64,000 nt of DNA, taken from positions 2,931,001-2,995,000 of the forward strand of contig NZ_CP047984.1 in assembly GCF_009931655.1 (NCBI RefSeq). The letters run 5' to 3'. A program made the translations under genes and the position numbers. The DNA comes from Pontibacter russatus (GTDB taxonomy: Bacteria; Bacteroidota; Bacteroidia; Cytophagales; Hymenobacteraceae). Under the pieces are notes generated by a model, which made no database searches, was not told the origin of the DNA, and saw only the letters and a program-made list of their open reading frames with translations. Below, one piece after another: positions 52,580 through 61,892 of this stretch (position 1 is its first letter; every line of letters starts with the position of its first letter).

Positions 52580-53548
52580 ATGAAAGGTTTCATCTCCAAA
52601 GATCTGCACCCGTTCTGGGTGCTGCTGCTGCTGCTGGTGTTTATGGCGGGAGGCTATTTCGTGGCCACGTTCCTGGTAAGCCTGCTGGCCAAGTGGATCT
52701 TTGGGATCAGCATTTTCCAGTTGATGGAGGTGGTCGCTGATCCGGCCTCGCACCCGCAGGGGCCGGGCGTGATGCTGCTGCTGCAGGGCGTGCTGCAGTT
52801 TATATCGTTCATCGTCGGCCCCATCATTCTCCTGCGCACCCTCGGCCTGGACCTCGGCCGCTACCTGAACCGCAAGGTGCGGCCGGCGCTGTGGCTGGTG
52901 CTGCTGAGCGGGCTGCTCATCGTCATCATCATGCCCGCCAACTCCGCCGTCATCAACTGGAACGCCACGCTCAATTTCCCAGATTTTATGGGCGGGTTTG
53001 AGCGCTGGGCGCGGCAGCAGGAAGACCAACTGGCCGAGATCATGAAGCTCATCACCCGCTTCGACACCGTGGGCGATCTGCTGATAGGGCTGGTGGTGTT
53101 CGCGCTGATACCGGCTATCGGGGAAGAGTTGGTGTTCCGGGGCATAGCGCAGCGGCAGTTTTACCGCTGGCTGAACAACCCGCATGTGGCGATATGGCTG
53201 GCGGCCCTGATATTTGCGGCCATCCACGTGCAGTTCTTCGGGTTTGTGCCGAGGCTTTTGCTGGGTGCGCTGTTTGGGTATTTATATTATTGGTCGGGCC
53301 GGATCGTGGTGCCGATCGTGGCGCATTTCGTGAACAACGGCTTCACCGTTTTCATGCTGTACCTGTACCAGACCCGCGCCGTGGACGCCGACATCGAGAG
53401 CACCGAGGCGATGCCGCTCTACATGATTCTGCTGTCGCTGGTGCTGAGTGCCGCCATTATCTATTACCTTTACCAGCAGTACAAGGCTTTGCCATTGCGG
53501 CCGGGCAACGCGGAGGTGGCCGCCGCTGAGGAAGAATTTCGCACGTGA
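52580..53548 (+). CDS. CPBP-family intramembrane metalloprotease
   Basis: From the ATG at 52580 the protein has 322 residues with about eight hydrophobic segments. The protease motifs EEXXXR (GEELVFRG), FxxxH (ALIFAAIHVQFFG) and the final HFVNNG are present. CPBP/Abi proteins process membrane proteins or prenylated substrates. It lies 53 bases upstream of cdsA on the same strand. An upstream frame extension to 52451 shows no family similarity. Confidence 0.88.
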   Translation: MKGFISKDLHPFWVLLLLLVFMAGGYFVATFLVSLLAKWIFGISIFQLMEVVADPASHPQGPGVMLLLQGVLQFISFIVGPIILLRTLGLDLGRYLNRKVRPALWLVLLSGLLIVIIMPANSAVINWNATLNFPDFMGGFERWARQQEDQLAEIMKLITRFDTVGDLLIGLVVFALIPAIGEELVFRGIAQRQFYRWLNNPHVAIWLAALIFAAIHVQFFGFVPRLLLGALFGYLYYWSGRIVVPIVAHFVNNGFTVFMLYLYQTRAVDADIESTEAMPLYMILLSLVLSAAIIYYLYQQYKALPLRPGNAEVAAAEEEFRT

Positions 53549-53600
53549 GCGGGGCAAACCAATACCATGACCTGTCGCCCCGTCGACTTAAAACCGATTC

Positions 53601-54428
53601 ATGAGTAAAAAGATATCCACCCTCAGTAATCTCAATCAACGCGTCATTGTCGGGGTGCTGGGTGCCGCCATCTTCATCGGGAGCATCTGCTTTAGCGAGT
53701 GGACTTATTTCGTGCTCTTCCTGGGGCTCACGCTGCTGGGCATCGCCGAGTTTTACCGCATCGTGCGGGTGCAGGGCATTCACGCCAACCGGGGCATCGG
53801 GTTTCTGCTGGGCGGGCTGTTCTACGTGTCGGTGTTCCTGGTGCAGGCGGGCATGATGCCCGGCGAGTTGCTGTACTTCTCGCTGCCGGTGCTTTTCTTC
53901 ATTTTTATATATGAGCTTTACCGGAAACAGCCGCAGCCGTTCACCAACATTGCCTTCACCATTATGGGCGCCCTGTACGTGGCTGGCCCTTTCGGGCTGC
54001 TGCACGTGCTGGCTTATTTCGATGGCGGTTACAGGTGGCAGCCCATCCTGGGCCTGCTGCTGCTGATCTGGGCCTCCGACACCGGCGGGTATATAGCGGG
54101 CAAAAACTTCGGCAGGCACAAGCTGTTCGAGCGCATCTCGCCGGGCAAAACCTGGGAGGGGTGGGTAGGCGGCACGCTTTTCTCTATCGGCGTCGGCTAC
54201 GTGCTGAGCCTCATCTTTGTAGAGTTGGAAGTATACCAGTGGGTGGGGATGGCCCTCATCGTTTCGGTGTTCGGGGTGCTGGGCGACCTGGTGGAGTCGA
54301 TGCTGAAGCGCAGCCTGGGCGTGAAAGACTCGGGCACCCTGCTGCCGGGCCACGGCGGCCTGCTCGACCGCTTCGACAGCCTGCTGATGGTCATTCCCTT
54401 CATCGTCGCCTTCGTCAAAATCTTCTGA
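53601..54428 (+). CDS. cdsA: Phosphatidate cytidylyltransferase
   Basis: CdsA makes CDP-diacylglycerol, the branch point to phosphatidylethanolamine and other phospholipids. The 275-residue integral membrane protein has about eight hydrophobic segments. The C-terminal signature is complete: SPGKTWEGWVGG, then GDLVESMLKRSLGVKDSGTLLPGHGGLLDRFDS, with the two catalytic Asp. It is cotranscribed with the CPBP gene; psd, the later enzyme in the pathway, lies 1.5 kb downstream after gdhA. Confidence 0.95.
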   Translation: MSKKISTLSNLNQRVIVGVLGAAIFIGSICFSEWTYFVLFLGLTLLGIAEFYRIVRVQGIHANRGIGFLLGGLFYVSVFLVQAGMMPGELLYFSLPVLFFIFIYELYRKQPQPFTNIAFTIMGALYVAGPFGLLHVLAYFDGGYRWQPILGLLLLIWASDTGGYIAGKNFGRHKLFERISPGKTWEGWVGGTLFSIGVGYVLSLIFVELEVYQWVGMALIVSVFGVLGDLVESMLKRSLGVKDSGTLLPGHGGLLDRFDSLLMVIPFIVAFVKIF

Positions 54429-54522
54429 AAAAATGGCGCAAAGCCCGTAGGAGCTTGCGCGTAATATTCTCAAATTGCCGCATAACTGATTACTCACTAC
54501 TAATTCTTAAACACACAAAACG

Positions 54523-55797
54523 ATGTTATATAAAGAGCCTGCGCCTATAAAGGACAGAGAGAATCCTTTTGAATCAATGATGTCGCGCTTTAACGTGGCG
54601 GCTGAAGTACTGGGGCTGGATGAAGAAGTATATAATGTTTTGAAGTCGCCGACGCGGCAGGTGATCGTCAACATCCCCGTCACCATGGACGATGGCAAGG
54701 TGCGCGTCTTCGAGGGATACAGGGTAATGCACTCCAACATCCTGGGCCCGTCCAAGGGTGGTATCCGCTACGCCCCGGACGTGTTCCTGGACGAGGTGAA
54801 GGCACTGGCCGCCTGGATGACGTGGAAGTGCGCCGTGGTGGACATTCCGTACGGCGGCGCCAAAGGCGGCATCATCTGCGACCCTTACGCCATGTCCGCC
54901 GGTGAGATCGAGCGCCTCACAAGGGCCTACACCTCTTCGCTGGTCGACCTTTTCGGCCCGGACCAGGATATACCGGCCCCGGACATGGGCACCGGCCCGC
55001 GCGAGATGGCGTGGCTGATGGACGAATACTCTAAAACAAAAGGCTCTACGGTGCATGCGGTGGTCACAGGCAAGCCGCTGGTGCTGGGCGGTTCGCTGGG
55101 CCGCGTGGAGGCCACGGGGCGCGGGGTGATGGTGTCGGCGATGGCGGCGATGGAGAAACTGGGCATGGATCCGAACAAATCGACTGCCGCCGTGCAGGGC
55201 TTTGGCAACGTGGGTGCCTGGGCGGCCAAACTGATGGCGGAGCGTGGCGTAAAAATCCTGGGCATCAGTGACGTGAGCGGCGCCTACTGGAACGACAGCG
55301 GCATCGACATTGACGGGGCCATTGAGTACAAGAACGGGCACAACGGCCGCCTGGAGGGCTACAGAGGCGCGGAGCAAATGGACCCGGCCGAACTGCTGAC
55401 TTCCAGGGTGGATGTGCTGGTGCCCGCTGCCGTGGAGGACGTGATCACGATCCACAACGTGGACCGGATACAGGCCCGCCTGATTGTGGAGGGAGCCAAC
55501 GGCCCGACGTCTTACAAAGCCGACAGCATCATCAACGAGAAAGGCATCATGGTGGTGCCGGACATCCTGGCGAACTCCGGCGGGGTAACGGTATCGTACT
55601 TTGAGTGGGTGCAAAACCGCATGGGCTTTAAATGGACACTGCAGCGCGTAAACGAGCGGGCCGAGCGCATCATGAACGAGGCCTTTGAGCGCGTGTATGC
55701 CGCTTCACAGAAATATAACGTACCGATGCGCATCGCGGCCTATATCGTGGCAATCGACAAGGTGGCGATGACGTATAAGTACCGTGGCGGCTTCTAA
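54523..55797 (+). CDS. gdhA: Glutamate dehydrogenase
   Basis: GdhA interconverts glutamate and 2-oxoglutarate plus ammonia. The 424-residue length fits the small hexameric type. KGGIRYAPDV and WKCAVVDIPYGGAKGGI hold the substrate Lys residues, PAPDMGTGPREMAWLMDEY has the catalytic Asp, and QGFGNVGAWAAKLMAERG is the nucleotide-binding motif. LANSGGVTVSYFEWVQN is the conserved end of the active site. It interrupts the cdsA-psd order. Confidence 0.94.
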   Translation: MLYKEPAPIKDRENPFESMMSRFNVAAEVLGLDEEVYNVLKSPTRQVIVNIPVTMDDGKVRVFEGYRVMHSNILGPSKGGIRYAPDVFLDEVKALAAWMTWKCAVVDIPYGGAKGGIICDPYAMSAGEIERLTRAYTSSLVDLFGPDQDIPAPDMGTGPREMAWLMDEYSKTKGSTVHAVVTGKPLVLGGSLGRVEATGRGVMVSAMAAMEKLGMDPNKSTAAVQGFGNVGAWAAKLMAERGVKILGISDVSGAYWNDSGIDIDGAIEYKNGHNGRLEGYRGAEQMDPAELLTSRVDVLVPAAVEDVITIHNVDRIQARLIVEGANGPTSYKADSIINEKGIMVVPDILANSGGVTVSYFEWVQNRMGFKWTLQRVNERAERIMNEAFERVYAASQKYNVPMRIAAYIVAIDKVAMTYKYRGGF

Positions 55798-55919
55798 CAC
55801 GTAAATTTTTACAACAATAAACGTAAGTTTATTATTTTTGAAGCAGAAACATGGCCCATTCATTTTTAAGGAATGGGCTATTGCTGAATGGAAGGCGCCT
55901 GCGGGTAACATAACTACGG

Positions 55920-56603
55920 ATGAAGATTCATAAAGAAGGACGGAGAATTCTATTTTTTTTGCTGTTGATTTTGCTGGTGCTCAACCTGTTGCTCTATAAC
56001 TTTAATGCAGACAACAACACCTTCAACAAAATCTTCTCAGCTGTTTCCGCCGTCCTGTTCCTGTTGATTCTTCAGTTTTTCCGCAGCCCGTACCGCAACC
56101 TGCTGCTGCACGAAGACCTGCTCACGGCCCCTGCCGACGGCAAGGTGGTGGTGATTGAGGAGGTGGATGAACCCGAATATTTCAAAGGCAGGCGCAAGCA
56201 GATCTCCATCTTCATGTCGCCCATCAACGTACACATCACGCGCAACCCGGTGTCGGGCATTGTCAAATATTTCAAGTACCACCCTGGCAATTACTTCGTG
56301 GCCTGGCACCCGAAATCGAGCACGCAGAACGAGCGCACCACGGTGGTGGTAGAGTCTACGGCTGGTCCGGAGGTGCTTTTCCGCCAGATTGCCGGTGCCA
56401 TGGCGCGCCGTATCGTGTGGTACGTGAACGAGGGGGACGAGGTAAGCCAGGGCGAGGAGTTCGGCTTCATCAAGTTCGGCTCCCGGGTAGACGTGTTCGT
56501 GCCGCTGGATACGGAGATTAAAGTGGAACTGGGGCAGAAAACCAAAGGCGGCCAGACCGTTATTGCCCAACTGAAAACCGCACCACCGACGTTCTTCGGA
56601 TAG
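55920..56603 (+). CDS. psd: Phosphatidylserine decarboxylase family protein
   Basis: Psd makes phosphatidylethanolamine from phosphatidylserine and carries a self-made pyruvoyl group. The 227-residue form is the short proenzyme of Bacteroidota and other groups. Two hydrophobic segments lie at about 12-28 and 36-52. APADGKVVVIEEV, VHITRNPVSG and the cleavage motif FGSRVDVF with the pyruvoyl Ser near residue 188 are all present. A -7-like TATTTTTG (55833-55840) and a hairpin GCCCATTC..GAATGGGC (55854-55878) lie upstream. Confidence 0.93.
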   Translation: MKIHKEGRRILFFLLLILLVLNLLLYNFNADNNTFNKIFSAVSAVLFLLILQFFRSPYRNLLLHEDLLTAPADGKVVVIEEVDEPEYFKGRRKQISIFMSPINVHITRNPVSGIVKYFKYHPGNYFVAWHPKSSTQNERTTVVVESTAGPEVLFRQIAGAMARRIVWYVNEGDEVSQGEEFGFIKFGSRVDVFVPLDTEIKVELGQKTKGGQTVIAQLKTAPPTFFG

Positions 56604-56628
56604 GTATATAGAGGCAAGGGAATCATAT

Positions 56629-56670
56629 ATGGCAAGGCCGCTGCAGAAACATCTGCAGCGGCCTTGCCAT
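56629..56670. terminator. Bidirectional terminator between psd and the GAF gene
   Basis: ATGGCAAGGCCGCTGCAG pairs perfectly with CTGCAGCGGCCTTGCCAT over an AAACAT loop. It lies 26 bases after the psd stop; the next gene is on the minus strand. Confidence 0.85.
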
Positions 56671-56808
56671 AAAAGGGCCTCGCGCACGAAGACCTCGCAG
56701 CGTGCGCAGCTCCTGCGAGCGTCTGGTATATATAGCTTCAGCCCTTGATGTAGACACTCGCGGGACCTTCGGACACCGCGAGGTCAGCGAAAATGTGGTC
56801 GGCGAAAA

Positions 56809-57291
56809 CTAATACCAGCTTGCCACCAGTTGCATCAGTTGCTCCAGGTAGCGTTTGTCCACTTCGTCAAAGTCGTTCAGCTTGTCGCTGTCTATATCCA
56901 GCACCAGCTTTACCTCACCGTCTTTTATAACCGGCACCACAATCTCGGACTTGGAGTCGCCGCTGCAGGCTATATGGCCGGGGAAGGCCTCTACGTCTGG
57001 TACAATGATGGTCTCGTGTCGGGTATAACTGGCGCCGCACACGCCTTTGTGGTAGGGGATGCGGGTACAGGCCACCGGCCCCTGAAACGGCCCCAGCACC
57101 AACTGCTGCTCTTTATTGAAGTACACGCCCACCCAAAAGAAGCCAAACCCCTGCCGGAGGGCGGCCACCAGGTTGGAGATGTTGGCAATCAGATCTGTTT
57201 CGCCGCTTACGAGCGCTTCGATCTGCGGTAGGAGAGCCTTATATTTTTCCTCTTTGGGGAGGCTCGCATCTATCAGAAGGGATTCTGCCAT
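56809..57291 (-). CDS. msrC: Free methionine-(R)-sulfoxide reductase (GAF domain)
   Basis: The 160-residue GAF-domain protein matches the enzyme that reduces free Met-(R)-sulfoxide. The three redox Cys are in place: C75 in GPVACTRI, C85 in GVCGASY and C109 in HIACSGD, along with FFWVGVYF and the closing LDIDS. That set distinguishes it from sensory GAF domains. It protects against oxidative stress in the cytoplasm. It is not in an operon. Confidence 0.9.
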   Translation of the reverse strand: MAESLLIDASLPKEEKYKALLPQIEALVSGETDLIANISNLVAALRQGFGFFWVGVYFNKEQQLVLGPFQGPVACTRIPYHKGVCGASYTRHETIIVPDVEAFPGHIACSGDSKSEIVVPVIKDGEVKLVLDIDSDKLNDFDEVDKRYLEQLMQLVASWY

Positions 57292-57335
57292 GGGCTAATT
57301 TTGAGTGACTGAATTGAATAATTAAATATGGGGTC

Positions 57336-57400
57336 GGTTAGTGTTAGACTGAAAAAGTTTTCCGTCTAACGTCTTGTGTCTAAAATCTAACGTCTGACGT
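57336..57400. repeat. Short repeat element, GTCTAACGTCT type
   Basis: GTTAGAC (57343-57349) and GTCTAAC (57364-57370) form an inverted pair. Further copies GTCTAA and TCTAACGTCTGACGT follow. The right end carries the ribD stop codon and its last codons. Confidence 0.55.
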
Positions 57401-58424
57401 AGTGAAACAACTGGTCGGGGCCTAAAGTTTGCGCCTGCTGTAGGTGGCCATATATCATGGCGGGCGCTTTGATGCCGCCGCCCAACGTTATATGCCTGCT
57501 CTTCAGCACGATGGCCTCGTCCCAGAGGTTGGCCTGCAGCAGGCTTTCGAGCAGAAACGTGCCGCCCTCCACCATCACCGAGAGCACGTTGCGCCGGTGC
57601 AGGTCCTGCATGAGCTGGGGGAGCAATGGCTCCTGCTCCTGAAGCTGCACAAAATCCAAATTCTCCACGGCCTCCTGCTTCCGGTAGTTATATACCACGG
57701 TCGGGTGGCTTCCGTCGAACAGGTGCAGGTGCCCGGGCAGCAGCAGGTTTTTGTCTATCACCACACGCAAAGGGCTTCTGCCGCCCCAGAGGCGGGTGTT
57801 CAGGCGCGGGTTATCGTATAGTGCGGTGCGGCTGCCGATCATAATAGCCTGCTCCTCAGATCGCCATTTATGCACCACCCGCTGCGCCAGTTTTCCGCTG
57901 ATCTGCTCCTGCCGGTAATCGGCGGCGGCTATATAGCCGTCAGCGGTCTCCGCCCATTTTAACAGTATGTAGGGCCGCTTTTGCGCATGGAAGGTGAAGA
58001 AGCGTTTGTTCAGGTCCAGTCCGTCCTCCTCCAGCACACTCACTTTCACCTGCGCACCCGCCTCAATCAGCTTTTGGATGCCGCGTCCCGCCACCAGTGG
58101 GTTCGGGTCGGTGTTGCAGATCACCACATCCTTCACGCCGTGGCTGAGGAGCAAATCGGCGCAGGGCGGCGTTTTCCCGTAGTGTGAGCAGGGTTCCAGC
58201 GTCACATATACCCGGCTTTCCGGCAGCAGGCTTTTGTCCTCCACGGCAGCGATGGCGTTCACCTCGGCATGCGGCCCGCCGTAGTTCTGGTGCCAGCCCT
58301 CGCCGATAATCTGCCCGTCGTACACCACCACGCAACCCACCATCGGGTTGGGGTAGGTGAAGCCGCTGCCCAGGCGGGCAAGCTCCAGTGCGCGGCGCAT
58401 ATATAGTTCGTCGGAGGAGGCCAT
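57387..58424 (-). CDS. ribD: Bifunctional riboflavin biosynthesis deaminase/reductase
   Basis: RibD deaminates and then reduces the pyrimidine intermediate of riboflavin synthesis. The 345-residue protein has an N-terminal CMP/dCMP deaminase domain with zinc ligands H52 (GPHAEVNAI), C79 and C88 (EPCSHYGKTPPC) and a C-terminal reductase domain (about 150-345). In this domain LKWAETADGYIA and MVEGGTFLLESLL are the hallmarks. The last residues HYVRR and the stop lie in the repeat described at 57336. It is monocistronic. Confidence 0.93.
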   Translation of the reverse strand: MASSDELYMRRALELARLGSGFTYPNPMVGCVVVYDGQIIGEGWHQNYGGPHAEVNAIAAVEDKSLLPESRVYVTLEPCSHYGKTPPCADLLLSHGVKDVVICNTDPNPLVAGRGIQKLIEAGAQVKVSVLEEDGLDLNKRFFTFHAQKRPYILLKWAETADGYIAAADYRQEQISGKLAQRVVHKWRSEEQAIMIGSRTALYDNPRLNTRLWGGRSPLRVVIDKNLLLPGHLHLFDGSHPTVVYNYRKQEAVENLDFVQLQEQEPLLPQLMQDLHRRNVLSVMVEGGTFLLESLLQANLWDEAIVLKSRHITLGGGIKAPAMIYGHLQQAQTLGPDQLFHYVRR

Positions 58425-58746
58425 GAGTTAATTATGAGTTACGAGTTTCGAATGGGAAGGCATGGATAAATTGCTGCATGGTTAAATGGTTGATTGTTAA
58501 ATCCTAGTATATGGGGGCTGGTTCAGCAACTACTACAGCTTGGCACGCACGTCCTGTTCAATCTACGGACCAGCAACATAACCATCAGGCCATTTAACAA
58601 TCAGCAACCAACAACCAGCAATCAAACGGCAGCGGCAATACCACGAGAGCCGTGTTCCACACACTGACCCGGAACTCCTGATTCGGAACTCGAAACTCTA
58701 ACCACTACTTTTGCAAAGATATCTAAATTGTAAAGAAAGAACAGGC
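58425..58746. repeat. Nested inverted-repeat element between ribD and prmC, TTGATTGTTAAA family, copy B
   Basis: An outer pair GAGTTACGAGTTTCGAAT (58437-58454) and ATTCGGAACTCGAAACTC (about 58681-58698) surrounds an inner pair of the family seen at 12263: left GGTTAAATGGTTGATTGTTAAAT (about 58480-58502), right CATTTAACAATCAGCAACC (about 58590-58608). The core between them is unrelated DNA. No gene is seen. Confidence 0.6.
58706..58713 (+). promoter_or_regulatory. Candidate -7 box before prmC
   Basis: TACTTTTG matches TAnnTTTG and lies 33 bases before the chosen GTG start. The -33 TTG is not clear. It lies within or at the edge of the repeat element, so the repeat may supply the promoter context. 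Confidence 0.4.
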
Positions 58747-59601
58747 GTGGCGACTATCCAGGAAATGCAGCAGTACATCCGGCAGAGCATACAGGCGGCG
58801 TACCCGGAGCCGGAGGCGGGCGCGGTGGCACAACTGGTGCTGGAGCAGGTGTTGGGGCAGTCGCGGGGGCAGCTGCGCCTGAACCGGCAGGAGGCGGTGA
58901 GCGAGGCGCAGGAGGCATATATAAACGCAGCGGTGGCGCGGCTGCAGCAGCAGGAGCCGGTGCAGTATGTGCTGGGCGTGGCGCACTTCTACGGGCTGGA
59001 CCTGCGGGTGGATGAACGGGTGCTGATCCCGAGGCCGGAGACGGAGGAACTGGTGGACCTGGTGCTGAAGGAGCACAAGGGGCGGCAGGGACTGCGGGCG
59101 CTGGACATCTGCACCGGGAGCGGCTGCATTCCGCTGGCGCTGGCGGCCAACCTGCCGGGTGCGGCTATATATGGCCTGGAGGTGTCGGAGGGGGCGCTGG
59201 AGGTGGCCAGAGCCAACGCGGCCATATATAAGCTGCCGGTCACGTGGCTGCAGCAGGATATCTTTGAGCCGGTACAGGGAATTGCTGCCGGTTCGATGGA
59301 CATCATCACCAGCAACCCGCCCTACGTGCTGGAGACGGAAAAGCAGCAGATGCGCCTGAATGTGCTGGAGTACGAGCCGCACCTCGCCTTGTTTGTGCCC
59401 GACGCCGATGCGTTGAAGTATTACCGCAGGATTAGCGAAGTTGCCCTAGAATTTCTGAAAGATGGCGGCAATTTGTACTTTGAGATAAACGAGCGCTACG
59501 GAGAGCAGGTGCGGGACCTGTTGCTGCAGGCCGGTTTCCCGGCGGCCGCCGTGGTGCAGGACCTGTTCGGCAAGGACCGGATGGTGCGGGCGGTGAAATA
59601 A
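58747..59601 (+). CDS. prmC: Peptide chain release factor N5-glutamine methyltransferase
   Basis: PrmC methylates the Gln of the GGQ motif in release factors. From the GTG at 58747 it has 284 residues and starts MATIQEMQQYI. The N-terminal helical domain ends with the substrate-linked YVLGVAHFYGLDLRVDERVLIPRPETEELVD. The SAM motif is ALDICTGSGCIPLALA and the catalytic motif is SNPPYV. A longer frame upstream begins at 58711 but overlaps the likely promoter. Confidence 0.93.
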   Translation: MATIQEMQQYIRQSIQAAYPEPEAGAVAQLVLEQVLGQSRGQLRLNRQEAVSEAQEAYINAAVARLQQQEPVQYVLGVAHFYGLDLRVDERVLIPRPETEELVDLVLKEHKGRQGLRALDICTGSGCIPLALAANLPGAAIYGLEVSEGALEVARANAAIYKLPVTWLQQDIFEPVQGIAAGSMDIITSNPPYVLETEKQQMRLNVLEYEPHLALFVPDADALKYYRRISEVALEFLKDGGNLYFEINERYGEQVRDLLLQAGFPAAAVVQDLFGKDRMVRAVK

Positions 59602-59634
59602 CCTGTCAACCTAAAGTATGGGTTCGATAAAAGG

Positions 59635-59664
59635 TTGTGTGTAAGGCGCAAATATATAACTTTG
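59635..59664 (+). promoter_or_regulatory. Promoter of galE
   Basis: TTG (59635-59637), 19 bases, then TAACTTTG (59657-59664), a full consensus match. It is about 118 bases before the galE start and probably also drives rfbB and rfbA. Confidence 0.6.
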
Positions 59665-59782
59665 TACTTTTAGAGCACCGGCTTGGGAGCCAGCGCTTTG
59701 TGTACTGCAGGGAAAAGTGCAACATGCTTTCTGCAGCACGGCGTATATATGAAATCAGGCTTAACAACTAAATTTTAGCGCT

Positions 59783-60814
59783 TTGGCAAAAGAAAAAATA
59801 CTGGTGACCGGCGGCGCGGGCTACATCGGCTCGCATACGGTGGTGGAACTGGCAGAGGCAGGCTACGAGCCTGTGATTGTGGATAATTTCTCTAATTCGG
59901 AGGAGCGCGTGCTGGATGGGATTGCGGCCATCCTGGGCCGGAGTATTCCCTGCCACCACATCGACTGCACCGATGCCGCCGCCCTGCGCGGCGTGTTCGA
60001 GCAGGAGCAGAACATTGCCGGTGTCATTCATTTTGCGGCCTACAAAGCCGTGGGGGAGTCGGTGGAGCAGCCGCTGAAGTACTACCACAACAACGTGGGC
60101 TCGCTGGTGACGCTGCTGCAGGTGATGGAGGCGTTCAAGGTATATAATCTGGTGTTTTCTTCATCCTGCACGGTATATGGCATTCCGGAGCAGCTGCCCG
60201 TAACGGAGCAAACCCCGGTGCAGAAGGCCAACTCGCCCTACGGCAACACCAAAAAAGTCTGCGAGGAGATTCTGACAGACCTGGCAAACAGCGGCAACAG
60301 CAGCACTAAGAGCATTGCGCTGCGCTACTTTAACCCTATCGGGGCGCACCCGACCGCGAAAATCGGGGAACTGCCGCTGGGCGTGCCGAGCAACCTCGTG
60401 CCGTTCATCACCCAGACTGCCGCAGGCATCCGCGAGCAACTCACCATCTTCGGCAACGACTACGACACGGCAGACGGCACCAACGTGCGGGATTATGTGC
60501 ACGTGGTGGACCTGGCGAAGGCGCACGTGGCGGCGGTGGAGCGCATGCTGCAGGGCAAGGTGAAGGACATCGAATTCTTTAACGTGGGAACCGGCCGGGG
60601 CAACACGGTGCTGGAGGCCGTGCAGGCTTTCGAGCGCGCCACCGGTGTAAAGCTCAACTACAAAATAGGCCCGCGCCGCGCCGGTGATGTGCCGAAGATA
60701 TATGCCGACGTGACCAAGGCCACCGAGGTACTCGGCTTCAAGACCAGCAGCACGCTGGAAGAAGCCATGAAAAGCGCCTGGGACTGGCAACTGTCCCTTC
60801 AGAAAGATAAATAA
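59783..60814 (+). CDS. galE: UDP-glucose 4-epimerase
   Basis: GalE interconverts UDP-glucose and UDP-galactose (or the N-acetyl forms). The 343-residue protein starts at a TTG codon with MAKEKILVTGGAGYIGSHTVVEL. Catalytic residues are in SSSCTVYG and YGNTKKVCEE (Tyr-x3-Lys). The substrate loop NPIGAHPT and C-terminal GDVPKIYADVTKA are family-typical. It is 11 bases upstream of rfbB. Confidence 0.93.
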   Translation: MAKEKILVTGGAGYIGSHTVVELAEAGYEPVIVDNFSNSEERVLDGIAAILGRSIPCHHIDCTDAAALRGVFEQEQNIAGVIHFAAYKAVGESVEQPLKYYHNNVGSLVTLLQVMEAFKVYNLVFSSSCTVYGIPEQLPVTEQTPVQKANSPYGNTKKVCEEILTDLANSGNSSTKSIALRYFNPIGAHPTAKIGELPLGVPSNLVPFITQTAAGIREQLTIFGNDYDTADGTNVRDYVHVVDLAKAHVAAVERMLQGKVKDIEFFNVGTGRGNTVLEAVQAFERATGVKLNYKIGPRRAGDVPKIYADVTKATEVLGFKTSSTLEEAMKSAWDWQLSLQKDK

Positions 60815-60825
60815 CCAATACAAGC

Positions 60826-61875
60826 ATGAAAATATTGATTACGGGCGGAGCCGGGTTTATCGGGTCGCATGTGGTGCGTTTGTTTGTGAACAAGTACCCC
60901 AGCTACCAGATCTTCAACCTCGACAAGCTCACTTACGCCGGAAACCTGGCGAACCTGACGGATATAGAGGAAAAGAAGAACTACACGTTCCTGAAAGGCG
61001 ACATCGTGGACGCTGCCTATATAGAAAGCATCTTCAGCGAGTACGGGTTTGATGCCGTGATACACCTGGCGGCAGAGTCGCATGTGGACCGCTCCATTAC
61101 CGACCCGCTGGCGTTCGTGCAGACGAACGTGATCGGCACGGTAAACCTGCTGAACACCGCCCGCCAGCACTGGGCCGCCAACCTGCAGGATCATCTGTTT
61201 TACCATATCTCCACTGACGAGGTATATGGCTCGCTGGGCGAAGAAGGACTTTTCACGGAGGAGACCGCCTACGACCCGCGCTCGCCTTACTCAGCCTCCA
61301 AAGCCAGCTCCGACCATTTTGTGCGTGCCTGGTACCACACCTACGGCCTGCCGGTAAAAATCTCGAACTGCTCGAACAACTACGGTCCGAACCACTTCCC
61401 TGAGAAGCTGATTCCGCTGGCCATCAACAACATCCAGCACGAGCGCCCGGTGCCGGTATATGGCAAAGGCGAGAACGTGCGCGACTGGCTGTATGTGATT
61501 GACCATGCCCGCGCCATTGATGTGATCTTCCATGAGGGGAAGGTGGGCGACACCTACAACATCGGCGGCGTGAACGAGTGGAAGAACCTGGACCTGATCG
61601 AGCTGCTCTGCGACCAGATGGACGAGAAACTGGGCCGTGAGAAGGGGCACTCGCGCAAACTCATCACCTTCGTGAAAGACCGGGCCGGACACGACCTGCG
61701 CTACGCCATCGACTCCTCCAAACTGATGGACGAACTCGGCTGGAAACCCTCTGTCACGTTTGAGGAAGGCCTCAGCAAAACCGTGGATTGGTACCTGCAG
61801 CACAAGGAGTGGCTCGAGAACGTGACCTCCGGCAACTACCAGCGCTACTACGAGCAGCAGTACGTTAGCCGCTAA
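60826..61875 (+). CDS. rfbB: dTDP-glucose 4,6-dehydratase
   Basis: RfbB converts dTDP-glucose to dTDP-4-keto-6-deoxyglucose for deoxysugar synthesis. It has 349 residues. The NAD motif is TGGAGFIGSHVV, the active site is STDEVYGSLG and YSASKASSDHFVRAW, and NCSNNYGPNHFPEKLIPL is the RmlB signature. It follows galE by 11 bases; rfbA is 137 bases downstream. Confidence 0.95.
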   Translation: MKILITGGAGFIGSHVVRLFVNKYPSYQIFNLDKLTYAGNLANLTDIEEKKNYTFLKGDIVDAAYIESIFSEYGFDAVIHLAAESHVDRSITDPLAFVQTNVIGTVNLLNTARQHWAANLQDHLFYHISTDEVYGSLGEEGLFTEETAYDPRSPYSASKASSDHFVRAWYHTYGLPVKISNCSNNYGPNHFPEKLIPLAINNIQHERPVPVYGKGENVRDWLYVIDHARAIDVIFHEGKVGDTYNIGGVNEWKNLDLIELLCDQMDEKLGREKGHSRKLITFVKDRAGHDLRYAIDSSKLMDELGWKPSVTFEEGLSKTVDWYLQHKEWLENVTSGNYQRYYEQQYVSR

Positions 61876-61892
61876 AGCCGCTGAAAGGCGGC

